A DNA stretch of 17,132 nucleotides from JBGRQB01 sp041725875 (GCA_041725875.1 JBGRQB010000086.1:1-17132), one strand, 5' to 3'. Positions 1 through 8,054 are shown, counted from the stretch's first letter. Numbers and translations are program-made. Notes: generated from the sequence alone by a model not told the origin.

Positions 1-1623
1 TTTATCAATACGAACTCCGGTTCTCTCCATTTTATTAAGAACATCAACAAGAGGGAACTCAACATCGTAGGCAAGTTTTTCTAAATCAGCCTCTTTAATT
101 TCTTTTTCAAGTTTTTTATAAAGTCTGAAAGTTATATCAGCATCTTCACAGGCGTAATCTGAGAGCAGCTGTAAATCAGCTTCAAAGATTTTGGTTGCAT
201 CTTTCTTTTCACCAATTAACTCACTGATAGGAATAGGAGTATAGTTCAGAAATTTTTGCGAAAGTGCATCCATACCATGTTTTTCATCCGGATCAATAAC
301 ATAACTTGCCAGCATTGTATCAAAGTAAAATCCCTGAAGGTTAATGCCAATTGATTCAAGAACGGCGATATCATATTTACCATTTTGGCAGACTTTCTTA
401 TTATTTTTATCTTCAAATAGTTTTTTGAAAAGTCTGACAAACTCATCAACCGGTAGCCTGTCGGATAAGTCCTGCGTAAACAATGTTTCCGATTGTTTGT
501 AAGGATCTGTTGCAACAAAGAAAGCTTCGCCCTGTTTTACGCAAAAAGAAACTCCGGCAAGGTTAAGATTAAAAGTATCGAGTGAATCGGTTTCGGTATC
601 AAACACAATAACCTTTTGTGCCTCAAGATATTTAAGCAGATTTTTAGCTTCATCCGCAGTTTTAATAAGCTTATACTTTACCTGGGCATTATCAAAAGAG
701 CCGGCGTTTTCTTCTTCCTGTTCGGTTTCTACAAAATCTTTTGCATCAGAAAAGATTTTAACAAGTTTGGCGCCAAAAGCTTTGAATTCAAGTTCGGTAA
801 ATATTTTAGAAAGCTTATCAAAATCAGGTTTTTGTATCTGCGTATTCTGGATATCAAAATCGTAAGGAATATCGGTTCTGATTGTTGCAAGATCTTTAGA
901 TAAAAAGGCATTCTCTTTACTTTCCGCCAGTTTTTTCTGCAAGCCTTTTTTACCGATATTATCAATATTATTGTAGATCTCTTCAACAGTGCCATATTCC
1001 TGAATAAGTGGAGTTGCAGTTTTGGGTCCTACGCCCGCAACACCGGGAATATCATCGGAGGAATCGCCGACCAGCGCCAGATAATCTATCATCTGAATCG
1101 GTTCAAATCCGTAATCTTCGCGGGCTTTTTCAAGGTCAATAATAACAGACTTTTCAGAAGCTTTTCCCGGTTTAACCAGATTAATATTTTCTGAGATAAG
1201 CTGTACATAATCTTTATCTGGGGTAATGGCGTAGGAGACAAGATTTTCCTTTTCGGCAAGTTTTACTGCTGCGCCAATAAGGTCATCGGCTTCATAACCG
1301 GGAAGTTTGTACAGAGGAATATTAAATGCCTCAATAATTTCGTAAATCTTGTAGATCTGAGGAATCATATCTTCCGGCATTTCAGAACGGGATGATTTAT
1401 AAAGTTCATATTTTTCGTGTCGGAAAGTCTTTTCCTTTGAGTCAGTGGCAACTGCAAGATAATCCGGCTGCATCTCTTCAATAATCTTAAAAAGCTGGTT
1501 AACAAAACCATAAACAGCAGAAACAGGTTCACCCTGAGATGTTGTAAGCGGACGTGTCATAAAAGCAAAATAGGAACGGTAGGCAATTGCCATTGCATCT
1601 ATTACTACAAATTTTTTTTTCAT
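1..1623 (-). CDS. polA: DNA polymerase I, N-terminal part (5' end of gene, 3' part outside window)
   Basis: Family A DNA polymerase for gap filling and RNA-primer removal. The 541 visible codons hold the 5'-3' (FEN-like) nuclease domain at about residues 1-290 and the proofreading domain at about 315-510. Acidic nuclease residues are in VIDA (D9), GYEADD (109-114), TPDKD (134-138) and GDSSDDIPGVAGVGPKTA (186-203), the last being the helix-hairpin-helix DNA-binding region. The 3'-5' exonuclease looks active: D342 and E344 in FDTETDSLD, D418 in NGKYD, and YxxxD (Y490, D494). Many relatives have lost these residues. The window ends just as the polymerase domain begins (TGVRIDK), so the palm and fingers are not seen. 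The start is the ATG complementary to 1621-1623; MKKKFVVIDAMAIAYR fits the family N-terminus. No strong SD is visible. Divergent from the exported nuclease-like gene. Confidence 0.95.
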   Translation of the reverse strand, partial: MKKKFVVIDAMAIAYRSYFAFMTRPLTTSQGEPVSAVYGFVNQLFKIIEEMQPDYLAVATDSKEKTFRHEKYELYKSSRSEMPEDMIPQIYKIYEIIEAFNIPLYKLPGYEADDLIGAAVKLAEKENLVSYAITPDKDYVQLISENINLVKPGKASEKSVIIDLEKAREDYGFEPIQMIDYLALVGDSSDDIPGVAGVGPKTATPLIQEYGTVEEIYNNIDNIGKKGLQKKLAESKENAFLSKDLATIRTDIPYDFDIQNTQIQKPDFDKLSKIFTELEFKAFGAKLVKIFSDAKDFVETEQEEENAGSFDNAQVKYKLIKTADEAKNLLKYLEAQKVIVFDTETDSLDTFNLNLAGVSFCVKQGEAFFVATDPYKQSETLFTQDLSDRLPVDEFVRLFKKLFEDKNNKKVCQNGKYDIAVLESIGINLQGFYFDTMLASYVIDPDEKHGMDALSQKFLNYTPIPISELIGEKKDATKIFEADLQLLSDYACEDADITFRLYKKLEKEIKEADLEKLAYDVEFPLVDVLNKMERTGVRIDK

Positions 1624-1664
1624 CAATTGAATTCCCGGATCGTTTTATTTATATCAGTATTCAT

Positions 1665-1680
1665 TATATTTGCAAAAGTA
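1665..1680. promoter_or_regulatory. Candidate back-to-back -7 elements between polA and the EEP gene
   Basis: TATATTTG on the plus strand (1665-1672) directly abuts CAAAAGTA (1673-1680), which reads TACTTTTG on the minus strand. Both match TAnnTTTG, the -7 consensus described for Bacteroidetes. They would serve the EEP gene (start 1727) and polA (start 1623) respectively. The -33 TTTG partner is poor for both: TTTT at 1643-1646 on the plus strand and nothing clear on the minus strand. Prediction from pattern only. Confidence 0.35.
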
Positions 1681-1726
1681 ATGTATTATTCATTAATTTT
1701 CTTTATTTATTTTCCCAGGGGGACAT

Positions 1727-2719
1727 GTGAAATCTAGTCTGAAAATTATTCTTATATTATTAGTTATTTCAGCTCCTTTATTTGGCCAGCAGGTAACCAA
1801 AAAACTTTTTGTTGCAAGCTGGAACGTTGAAAATCTGTTTGACACTTTTGATGATAAAGATAAAAGAGATGACGAATTTTTACCTGAAGGACGCAAAGAG
1901 TGGACAGAAAAGAGACTGGAAACAAAGTATAAGAATCTGGCAAAAGTAATCAGATTTATGAATGATGGTAATGGGCCGGACATTTTAGGTGTTCAGGAAG
2001 TTGAGCACAAAGCACTTCTTAAAAAACTATTCAAAAAGCATATTTCGGAAAAAAACTACAAAATAGCTTATGCAGAGTCACCAGATAAAAGGGGAATTGA
2101 TAATGCATTGATTTATGATGCAGATCTTTTTTCTTTTATAGCGCAGAAAGAACTGGAAGTTGTTTTACCGGATAAATACCCTACTCGACTCATTTTGTGG
2201 GTAAAACTTAAATATGAAGATGAAATATTGAATGTTTTTGTTAATCACTGGCCTTCGCGCAGGGGAGGGGAAGAAAAATCTGAACCAAACCGAATTGCTG
2301 CAGCCAAAACATTAAAAAAAGCTGTTGAAATGATAAAAAAAGATTCACCAGAAGAAAATATTATTATTATGGGTGACTTTAATGACGAGCCTGAAAACAA
2401 TTCTATTTACAAAGTACTTGGTGCTGATAATAGTGATTATCTTGTAAATTTAAGCTTTTCTGCATATAAAAACGGATTAGGAACCTACAGGTACAGAGGT
2501 GACTGGAATATGCTTGATCAGATAATTATAAATAAATTATTACTGGAAGGAAACTTTAGAACTACTCAGGCATCTTTTAATGTGCTGAAACCGGATTTTA
2601 CTGTCCAGAAAGAAGGACGCTACAAAGGAACTTCATTTCCTACTTACGGAGGCAGAAAATATTTAGGTGGTTACAGCGATCATTATCCTGTTGGTATTGT
2701 TCTTACATATACAAAATAA
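1727..2719 (+). CDS. Exported endonuclease/exonuclease/phosphatase (EEP) family protein
   Basis: 330-residue metal-dependent phosphodiesterase or nuclease-like protein of the DNase I/EEP fold. Residues 1-20 are a signal peptide ending LFG before QQ, so it acts outside the cytoplasm. All expected catalytic motifs are present: WNVEN (32-36), QEVE with the metal-binding Glu (E91), NHWPS (173-177, catalytic His174), GDFND (216-220), the Asp in MLDQI (D264) and the closing SDHYP (317-321). The substrate cannot be told: extracellular DNA, nucleotides, phospholipids or sugar phosphates are all possible in this family. The start is GTG at 1727, since the ATG at 1725 runs straight into TGA. An AGGGGGA tract at 1717-1723 is the likely SD, although its spacing is short. 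It appears monocistronic: polA is divergent and exbB lies 178 bases downstream. Confidence 0.88.
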   Translation: MKSSLKIILILLVISAPLFGQQVTKKLFVASWNVENLFDTFDDKDKRDDEFLPEGRKEWTEKRLETKYKNLAKVIRFMNDGNGPDILGVQEVEHKALLKKLFKKHISEKNYKIAYAESPDKRGIDNALIYDADLFSFIAQKELEVVLPDKYPTRLILWVKLKYEDEILNVFVNHWPSRRGGEEKSEPNRIAAAKTLKKAVEMIKKDSPEENIIIMGDFNDEPENNSIYKVLGADNSDYLVNLSFSAYKNGLGTYRYRGDWNMLDQIIINKLLLEGNFRTTQASFNVLKPDFTVQKEGRYKGTSFPTYGGRKYLGGYSDHYPVGIVLTYTK

Positions 2720-2781
2720 TTAAACAAATGGTTTTTAATTTAATTTTTATTTTGTTATTATTATGCTTCTTAATACCTGAG

Positions 2782-2809
2782 GCTTAGAAAATGTTTGATT
2801 TTCTTGAGC
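2782..2809 (+). other. Hairpin in the 178-base gap upstream of exbB
   Basis: AGAAAAT (2786-2792) pairs with ATTTTCT (2798-2804) around GTTTG, and GCT (2782-2784) can pair with AGC (2807-2809) across small bulges. No T-run follows, so it is not a classical intrinsic terminator. It could mark the end of the EEP transcript or be part of the exbB leader. The rest of 2720-2897 is AT-rich and holds no ORF. A TTGACA occurs at 2823-2828 without a convincing -10 at normal spacing. Confidence 0.3.
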
Positions 2810-2897
2810 TAAATAGTTAATCTTGACAGGTTAAATTGAAATAAAATCGAAAATACACAATATTAAAAAATAATAATTATATCGGAGGTTGTTTCTC

Positions 2898-3566
2898 ATG
2901 CAATTTACATCTTATATTTTTGCTCAGACGGATGCTAGCATTATTTCTGTATTGCAGGAAAAATTCATTGCAGGTGGCGAATTTATGTGGCCTATCCTTA
3001 TTGTATTGATATTAGGTCTTGGATTCTCATTTGCCAAATTATTTACTTTATTAAGAGCAAGTACTAACGCTAAGAAATTTATTATTGCTGTTACTGATAC
3101 ATTAAATAAAAAAGGTGTTCCTGAAGCTATTAAAGTTTGCGAAAACACTCGCGGTCCTATTGCTTCAGTATTCCACGCTGGTCTTTTAAGAGCAGACGAA
3201 GGTATCGAAGCTGCTGAAAAAGCAATCATGACTTACGGAGCTATTGAAATGGGCTTCTTGGAAAGAGGAATGGTTTGGATTTCATTATTTATCTCAGTTG
3301 CTCCGATGCTTGGTTTTACAGGTACGGTAGTAGGTATGGTAAACGCATTTGATGACATTGCTGCTGCTAACCAGATGTCTCCTGCAGTAGTTGCAAGTGG
3401 TATCTCAGTTGCATTGTTAACAACTTTATTCGGTCTTATCGTTGCGATTGTTTTACAGTTCTTCTATAATTTCTTTATTGCAAGAATTGATAAATTAGTT
3501 GGTGATATGGAAGAAAGTTCAATTGAACTTATTGACGCTTTATATAATTTCAACAAAAACAAATAA
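2898..3566 (+). CDS. exbB: ExbB/TolQ/MotA-family proton channel subunit
   Basis: 222-residue inner-membrane protein of the MotA/TolQ/ExbB family, the stator subunit that with ExbD uses the proton gradient to do work across the envelope. Three membrane segments are seen at about residues 29-50, 126-149 and 166-193, with a cytoplasmic loop between the first two. The signature APMLGFTGTVVGMV (135-148) at the second segment and the SGISVALLTTLFGL stretch (167-180) at the third are typical, including the pore-lining Thr residues. The start is ATG 2898, placed 9 bases after a strong GGAGG (2884-2888); an in-frame TTG at 2889 overlaps that SD and is rejected. First gene of an operon with two exbD genes, spaced 27 and 18 bases apart. 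Whether it energises TonB, a Tol system or another envelope machine is not shown here. Confidence 0.93.
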   Translation: MQFTSYIFAQTDASIISVLQEKFIAGGEFMWPILIVLILGLGFSFAKLFTLLRASTNAKKFIIAVTDTLNKKGVPEAIKVCENTRGPIASVFHAGLLRADEGIEAAEKAIMTYGAIEMGFLERGMVWISLFISVAPMLGFTGTVVGMVNAFDDIAAANQMSPAVVASGISVALLTTLFGLIVAIVLQFFYNFFIARIDKLVGDMEESSIELIDALYNFNKNK

Positions 3567-3593
3567 TTTAAACGATTCCCGAGAAGAAATACT

Positions 3594-4130
3594 ATGAGTA
3601 TGATAAAAAAGAAAAAAAATCGTGAAGTGAGTATTGAAGCCGGCTCAATGGCTGATATTACTTTCTTGCTATTACTTTTCTTCCTTGTAACCACTACAAT
3701 TGATGTTGATACTGGTATTTACCTTACTCTTCCAGAGTATATTCCGCCTGAAGAAATTGAAGTTGTTAATTTATCCAAAGATCGTTTTATTACTGTTAAT
3801 ATAAACGAAACTGGCGATGTTTTGATTTCTGGTGAAAGAATGGCTGTAAGCAATATTCAGGAATTCTTGACTAAGAAAATCGAAGAAAGAGTTGAAATGC
3901 CTAAAAACAAAAAATTGCTTATTTCAATTAAAACCGCCAGAGGAACTGATTATAACTTATATGTTCAGACTCTTGATGCTATCAAAGGCGCATATTTTGA
4001 TGTTCAGGAATCATATTGCCAAAGAAAATTTGGCAAAGCCAAATATCAGATTGATGCTGCTGAAAATGAGGAATTAAAAGAAAAGATTCCTACTTTGATT
4101 TCATTAGCGGAACCTGAAGAAGATAAATAG
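3594..4130 (+). CDS. exbD: ExbD/TolR-family protein, first copy (longer)
   Basis: 178-residue partner of ExbB. The order is a short basic cytoplasmic tail (KKKKNR, residues 5-10), one membrane helix at about 19-37 and a periplasmic domain. The essential proton-carrying Asp is D21 in MADITFLLLLFF. After the helix comes the usual amphipathic linker (LTLPEYIPPEEIE, 44-56). The periplasmic domain carries a single cysteine, C142 in ESYCQRKFGKAKY, and an acidic tail (about 154-178) that makes this copy 41 residues longer than the next gene. The start is ATG 3594 behind a modest purine-rich stretch at 3581-3589; ATG 3600 is an in-frame alternative. It lies between exbB and a second exbD, so a channel with both ExbD types is likely. 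Function beyond energy transduction is not visible. Confidence 0.9.
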   Translation: MSMIKKKKNREVSIEAGSMADITFLLLLFFLVTTTIDVDTGIYLTLPEYIPPEEIEVVNLSKDRFITVNINETGDVLISGERMAVSNIQEFLTKKIEERVEMPKNKKLLISIKTARGTDYNLYVQTLDAIKGAYFDVQESYCQRKFGKAKYQIDAAENEELKEKIPTLISLAEPEEDK

Positions 4131-4148
4131 TAAAACGAGGAAAATGAT

Positions 4149-4562
4149 ATGAAATTTGAAAAGAAAAGAGCTGGTGCCAAGCAAGAAATACCAACTTCGG
4201 CTATGCCTGATATCATCTTTATGTTGCTTTTATTCTTTATGGTTGCCACAACGATGAGAGAACAGCAAATAATGGTTAAATTTGAATTACCAGAAGCAAA
4301 AGCAATTGAAAAAATTGCTAACAAAAGACTTGTTTCTTATATCTGGGTTGGTAACGACCAGAGAATTCAGATTGATGATGCCTTGGTAAAAACTGATGAT
4401 GTACAATCAATTATGCATCAGAAGTCTCAGGCTTTACCAAGTATAGTTGTTTCTTTGAGAGCAGATGTTTATTCTAAAATGGGTATTGTAACAGATATTC
4501 AGCAGTCTCTCAGAAAAGCATATTGTCGTAAGTTGAACTATTCGGCAAGATTAAAGCTGTAA
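4149..4562 (+). CDS. exbD: ExbD/TolR-family protein, second copy
   Basis: 137-residue ExbD-like protein with a basic N-terminal tail, one membrane helix at about 18-36 and a compact periplasmic domain. The proton-carrying Asp is again residue 21 (MPDIIFMLLLFF), so both copies look functional. LPEAKA (47-52) is the post-helix linker. The only cysteine, C126 in RKAYCRKLNYSARLKL, lies at what appears to be the same place as C142 of the first copy. GAGG (4137-4140) precedes ATG 4149 by 8 bases; ATG 4144 is followed by a stop and is excluded. Last gene of the operon: a strong terminator follows. No tonB or TonB-dependent receptor is linked. ExbB with two ExbD paralogues is common in Bacteroidetes-type genomes. 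Confidence 0.9.
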   Translation: MKFEKKRAGAKQEIPTSAMPDIIFMLLLFFMVATTMREQQIMVKFELPEAKAIEKIANKRLVSYIWVGNDQRIQIDDALVKTDDVQSIMHQKSQALPSIVVSLRADVYSKMGIVTDIQQSLRKAYCRKLNYSARLKL

Positions 4563-4587
4563 ATTTATTTACATTCTTTATAAATTA

Positions 4588-4617
4588 GGGTGGGCAAAAT
4601 TGCCCGCCTTTTTTTTT
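4588..4617 (+). terminator. Rho-independent terminator after the exbB-exbD-exbD operon
   Basis: GGTGGGC (4589-4595), loop AAAATT and GCCCGCC (4602-4608) form a 7-bp GC-rich stem with one G-U pair, followed by nine T (4609-4617). The T-run ends only 5 bases before the SD region of the next gene, which leaves no room for a promoter between them. Confidence 0.9.
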
Positions 4618-4633
4618 GCATATTGGAGGTTTA

Positions 4634-5083
4634 ATGAATTTAAAAGAAAAAATTAATACAGATCTTAAAGCGGCTATGAAAGCCAAAGATAAAGTTAAAT
4701 TGCAGACAATCAGATCTATCAGAGCTTTAATTCTTGAACATGAAAAAAGTGGTAAATCAGAAGAGATGACACCTGAAGGTGAAATTTCTTTATTAACAAG
4801 TGCTGCTAAAAAAAGAAAAGAATCTATTGAGCAATATAGAAATGCAGGCAGAGAAGATTTGGCTGCTAACGAAGAAGCTGAATTAAAAGTAATTCAGGAA
4901 TATCTTCCAAAACAGCTTAGCGAAGATGAAATTTTTGATAAAATAAAAGAGATAGCCGCCGAAGTAGGTGCTTCTACAAAACAAGATTTCCCTAAACTTA
5001 TGCCTGCTTCTATGAAAGCATTAAAAGGTATGGCTGACGGAAAAGTTGTAAAAGAACTGGTTACCAGATTTTTAGGCAACTAA
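4634..5083 (+). CDS. yqeY: GatB/YqeY domain-containing protein
   Basis: 149-residue YqeY-family protein, the usual full length. It resembles the tRNA-binding tail domain of the GatB amidotransferase subunit, but its physiological role is not settled. Typical features are the N-terminal helical half with LQTIRSIRALILEHEKSG (25-42), a middle KKRKESIEQYRNAGREDLA (60-78), EYLPKQLSE (89-97) and the C-terminal ADGKVVKELV motif (about 135-144). The start is ATG 4634 with TTGGAGGT (4623-4630) as SD; an in-frame TTG at 4616 lies inside the terminator T-run and is rejected. It is directly followed by cvpA (TAATTG junction, no gap) and then mutS2, so it probably leads a three-gene transcript. A -10-like TATAAA at 4580-4585 would start transcription inside the terminator hairpin. 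Confidence 0.92.
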   Translation: MNLKEKINTDLKAAMKAKDKVKLQTIRSIRALILEHEKSGKSEEMTPEGEISLLTSAAKKRKESIEQYRNAGREDLAANEEAELKVIQEYLPKQLSEDEIFDKIKEIAAEVGASTKQDFPKLMPASMKALKGMADGKVVKELVTRFLGN

Positions 5084-5665
5084 TTGAACTATTTAGATTA
5101 TATAATCTTGGTAGTGCTGGTAATTGGCTTTGTTCTGGGTTTTAAAGACGGACTGGTACGAAAATTAATCGGACTCATAGGATTAATCCTGGCAGTGGTT
5201 CTTGTTATAGAATTTTCTGTGCCGGTCGGTGCATATATTGCACCTTTTTTTAATGATGAAGTTTACCTGGCTGAAATAATAGCAGGCATTGTGATATTTT
5301 TTACCACAATTCTGGTAGTCTCCATCATTAAAAGAATTGTTCACCCGGTTGATAAGGTAAATAAATTTATCAATCAGATTCTGGGGGGAATCTCAGGAAC
5401 CATTCAGATAATCTTTATTCTGAGTGCGTTTTTCCTTTTTCTTAATGTTTTAAGAATCCCTTCGGAAGAAGCAAAAAAAGAATCTTTAGGATATCAGTAT
5501 GTTTATGATGTTATTCCAACAACGGTTGATTTGTTTGTAGGGATGGACTCTAACACACAAGATTATATCCAGAATTTAATTGAAGGGAACAAAAGATTAA
5601 TGCTTCCCGATACATCTAGCGACTCAACAAAAACAATACAGACTGACACGAATGATACAAAATAA
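5084..5665 (+). CDS. cvpA: CvpA-family membrane protein
   Basis: 193-residue inner-membrane protein of the CvpA family (named for colicin V production; the general function is unclear). Four hydrophobic segments lie at about residues 4-20, 26-46, 60-80 and 100-125, followed by a polar C-terminal tail rich in Thr, Ser and Asp. The N-terminus NYLDYIILVVLVIGFVLGFKDG matches the family opening. The start is TTG 5084, immediately after the yqeY stop codon; the family N-terminus supports it although the SD is weak, so translational coupling is likely. Its 3' end overlaps mutS2 by 14 bases. The cvpA-mutS2 neighbourhood is known from Firmicutes and other phyla, often with polX between; polX is absent here. 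Role in this operon unknown. Confidence 0.88.
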   Translation: MNYLDYIILVVLVIGFVLGFKDGLVRKLIGLIGLILAVVLVIEFSVPVGAYIAPFFNDEVYLAEIIAGIVIFFTTILVVSIIKRIVHPVDKVNKFINQILGGISGTIQIIFILSAFFLFLNVLRIPSEEAKKESLGYQYVYDVIPTTVDLFVGMDSNTQDYIQNLIEGNKRLMLPDTSSDSTKTIQTDTNDTK

Positions 5666-7997
5666 CGTTCTTGAAAAACTGGAATATTTTAAGATATTAG
5701 AATATATATCAAAGTATGCAAACACTGATACAGGTAAGGAAACTATCCTGAATTATAAACCTCTTTCAAATCCTGAAGAGATATTAAAAAGAGGGAAATA
5801 TGTTTCCGAAGCAAAAGAAATATTAATAAACAACGATATCCCGCCGTTTAATTATATCCCAAACTTGTATGAAGCTTTATCCCGAAGTACCATCGAAGGT
5901 TCAATGCTTCTTAAAAGAGATATAATGGATATCCTGCAGCTGGCAAAAACATCCAGAATGCTTCGCAATTTTCTTATTCAGAATACTGATTCCAATCTTT
6001 ATGAAGATTTAGGACAAAATCTTTTTGTAGATAAACATTTTGAAAATGAAATTGATATAGTTTTTACCGAAGCAGGAGATATCAGTGATAATGCGAGTCC
6101 GGGACTCAGACAAATCCGTAAGGATATAAACTCAAAAGGTGAGACTCTGAGAAAGGTTATCGGACAAATATTAAAAAGGCTCAGCACAAATTATTTTGTG
6201 CAAGATGAATATGCCACTCAGCGCGACGGCAGATTTGTATTGCCTGTAAAAGCTGAACATAAGCGTCACGTAAAAGGATTTATTCATTCTGAATCTGCAA
6301 CCGGACAAACAGTTTATATTGAACCGGAAGAGACACTAAATCTTAACAATGAAATCCTTTCCTTAAACTTTTCCGAGAAAAGAGAAATTGAGAAGATCTT
6401 AAGAAAGCTGACAAAACTTATTGCAGATAATTATATAGAGCTTACAAGATCACTAAAGTTTATCAGTGAACTGGATGCAATTTTTGCAAAAGCAAAATAC
6501 TCAATGGAGATTCTTGGAGAATTTCCTGAGCTGAATCAGACAAAACCATTCAAAATTTTGGATGCGCGTCATCCGGTTCTTATAAAAAAACTTGGAAGAA
6601 AAAATACTATTCCGTTAAACCTTGAGTTTAACAATAATGTGATTTTGATAACGGGTCCCAACGCAGGAGGAAAAACAGTGGTTCTTAAAACCACCGGATT
6701 GCTGATTGCAATGGCCTGTACAGGGATTCACATTCCGGCACACGCTGATACAAATCTTCACCTGATGGAAAGCATTTTAATTGATATCGGCGATCAGCAA
6801 TCGATAGAAGATGATTTAAGTACATTCAGTTCTCATCTTACCAATATAAAATCGATTCTTGAAAATGCAGATGAAAAAACTTTGGTATTAATAGATGAAA
6901 TTGGAACCGGAACCGATCCGGCAGAAGGTTCTGCTCTTGCAGCGGGAGTGTTAATTCAGTTGCGCGACAACAAAGCAAAAGTTCTGGCAACAACACACCA
7001 TGGTAATCTTAAAATGATTGCCAATGATATGGAGGGCTTTCAAAATGCTTCAATGGAATATGATACCGAACATCTTTTACCGACTTATAAATTTGTTCAG
7101 GGACTCCCGGGATCGAGTTATGCCTTTGAAGTAGCTGAAAGAATCGGATTCAGCAGAGAGTTTCTGGGATTGTCTAAAAAGTATCTGGATACAGATAAAA
7201 CCAAGATTGAAGAGTTTCTGGTAGATCTTGAAAAGAAATCTCACGATGTAAGAAGCAAGCTAAATAAACTTGAGATCGAAAATTCAAAACTTAAAGGATT
7301 AACGACCTTATATCAGAAGAAGATTGACAATCTGGAAAAACAGAAGAAAAATATTGTAGCTGAAACTCAGGCAGAAGCTGAATCATACTTGAGTGATGTT
7401 AATAAAAAAGTTGAAGCTGCAATTAAAAATATTAAAGAATCGAACGCCAAAAAAGATATTATAAAAAAAGAAAAAGCTGTTATTTCTGAACTTAAAAAGA
7501 AAAATGAGAAAATTAAGAAAAAGGTAAAAGAACAGCCGGAAGTTAAAAATTATCAGCCTGCTGTGGGAGATTATGTATCAATTGCAAATACAAATACAAC
7601 CGGGGAAATAGTTGAGCTGGTTCCTGAAAAGAAAAAAGCTGTTGTGGCTGCCGGAAGTATTAAGCTGCAGGTGAAAATTTCCCGACTAATACCACAGAAG
7701 AAAAAACAGCAGCAACCGGAAAGAGTTTACGGCATCGAATATACCAATACTTTTGCTCAGACATCACTGGATATCAGAGGAGAAAAACCGGAGGAAGCTG
7801 AGTATGAGATTGTAAAATTTATAGATGATGCCTATGCCGGAAGTCTGGGACGTGTGGAAATTATTCATGGCAAGGGAACCGGAATTCTTAAAAGAATGGT
7901 TCACGAACTGCTTAAACAACACGAACATGTCAGTAAATTTTATTTTGCTAAAATTGAGATGGGAGGCGAAGGCGTTACTATAGTAGAGCTAAAATAA
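5652..7997 (+). CDS. mutS2: Endonuclease MutS2
   Basis: 781-residue MutS2, full length, a MutS paralogue that suppresses homologous recombination and, in some bacteria, rescues or splits collided ribosomes. It lacks the mismatch-recognition domain I of MutS. Core and clamp regions are at about 1-310. The ATPase has Walker A GPNAGGKT (335-342), the DLSTFSSHL signature (388-396), Walker B LVLIDE (411-416) and the TTHH switch (447-450). A long Lys/Glu-rich coiled coil at about 515-630 is followed by a KOW-like segment (635-680) and the C-terminal Smr nuclease domain (about 704-781), with LDIRG (706-710) and HGKGTG (739-744). The conserved LDxRG form suggests an active Smr domain. The start is ATG 5652, inside cvpA; there is no clear SD, so translation probably couples to cvpA. 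Confidence 0.96.
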   Translation: MIQNNVLEKLEYFKILEYISKYANTDTGKETILNYKPLSNPEEILKRGKYVSEAKEILINNDIPPFNYIPNLYEALSRSTIEGSMLLKRDIMDILQLAKTSRMLRNFLIQNTDSNLYEDLGQNLFVDKHFENEIDIVFTEAGDISDNASPGLRQIRKDINSKGETLRKVIGQILKRLSTNYFVQDEYATQRDGRFVLPVKAEHKRHVKGFIHSESATGQTVYIEPEETLNLNNEILSLNFSEKREIEKILRKLTKLIADNYIELTRSLKFISELDAIFAKAKYSMEILGEFPELNQTKPFKILDARHPVLIKKLGRKNTIPLNLEFNNNVILITGPNAGGKTVVLKTTGLLIAMACTGIHIPAHADTNLHLMESILIDIGDQQSIEDDLSTFSSHLTNIKSILENADEKTLVLIDEIGTGTDPAEGSALAAGVLIQLRDNKAKVLATTHHGNLKMIANDMEGFQNASMEYDTEHLLPTYKFVQGLPGSSYAFEVAERIGFSREFLGLSKKYLDTDKTKIEEFLVDLEKKSHDVRSKLNKLEIENSKLKGLTTLYQKKIDNLEKQKKNIVAETQAEAESYLSDVNKKVEAAIKNIKESNAKKDIIKKEKAVISELKKKNEKIKKKVKEQPEVKNYQPAVGDYVSIANTNTTGEIVELVPEKKKAVVAAGSIKLQVKISRLIPQKKKQQQPERVYGIEYTNTFAQTSLDIRGEKPEEAEYEIVKFIDDAYAGSLGRVEIIHGKGTGILKRMVHELLKQHEHVSKFYFAKIEMGGEGVTIVELK

Positions 7998-8054
7998 TAA
8001 CATATTACATATTGAAACTATTAGATGATATACACAAAACAATTTGGAGGAATT

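Noticed and set aside
729..995. Separate short minus-strand ORFs (246-518, 729-995) in the first kilobase
   Set aside because: They are out of frame with polA, which reads continuously from 1623 to 1 on the same strand with all its motifs intact.
2823..2828. TTGACA as a -35 box for exbB
   Set aside because: No TATAAT-like hexamer at 16-18 bases; the nearest AT-rich hexamer TAAAAT is only 13 bases away.
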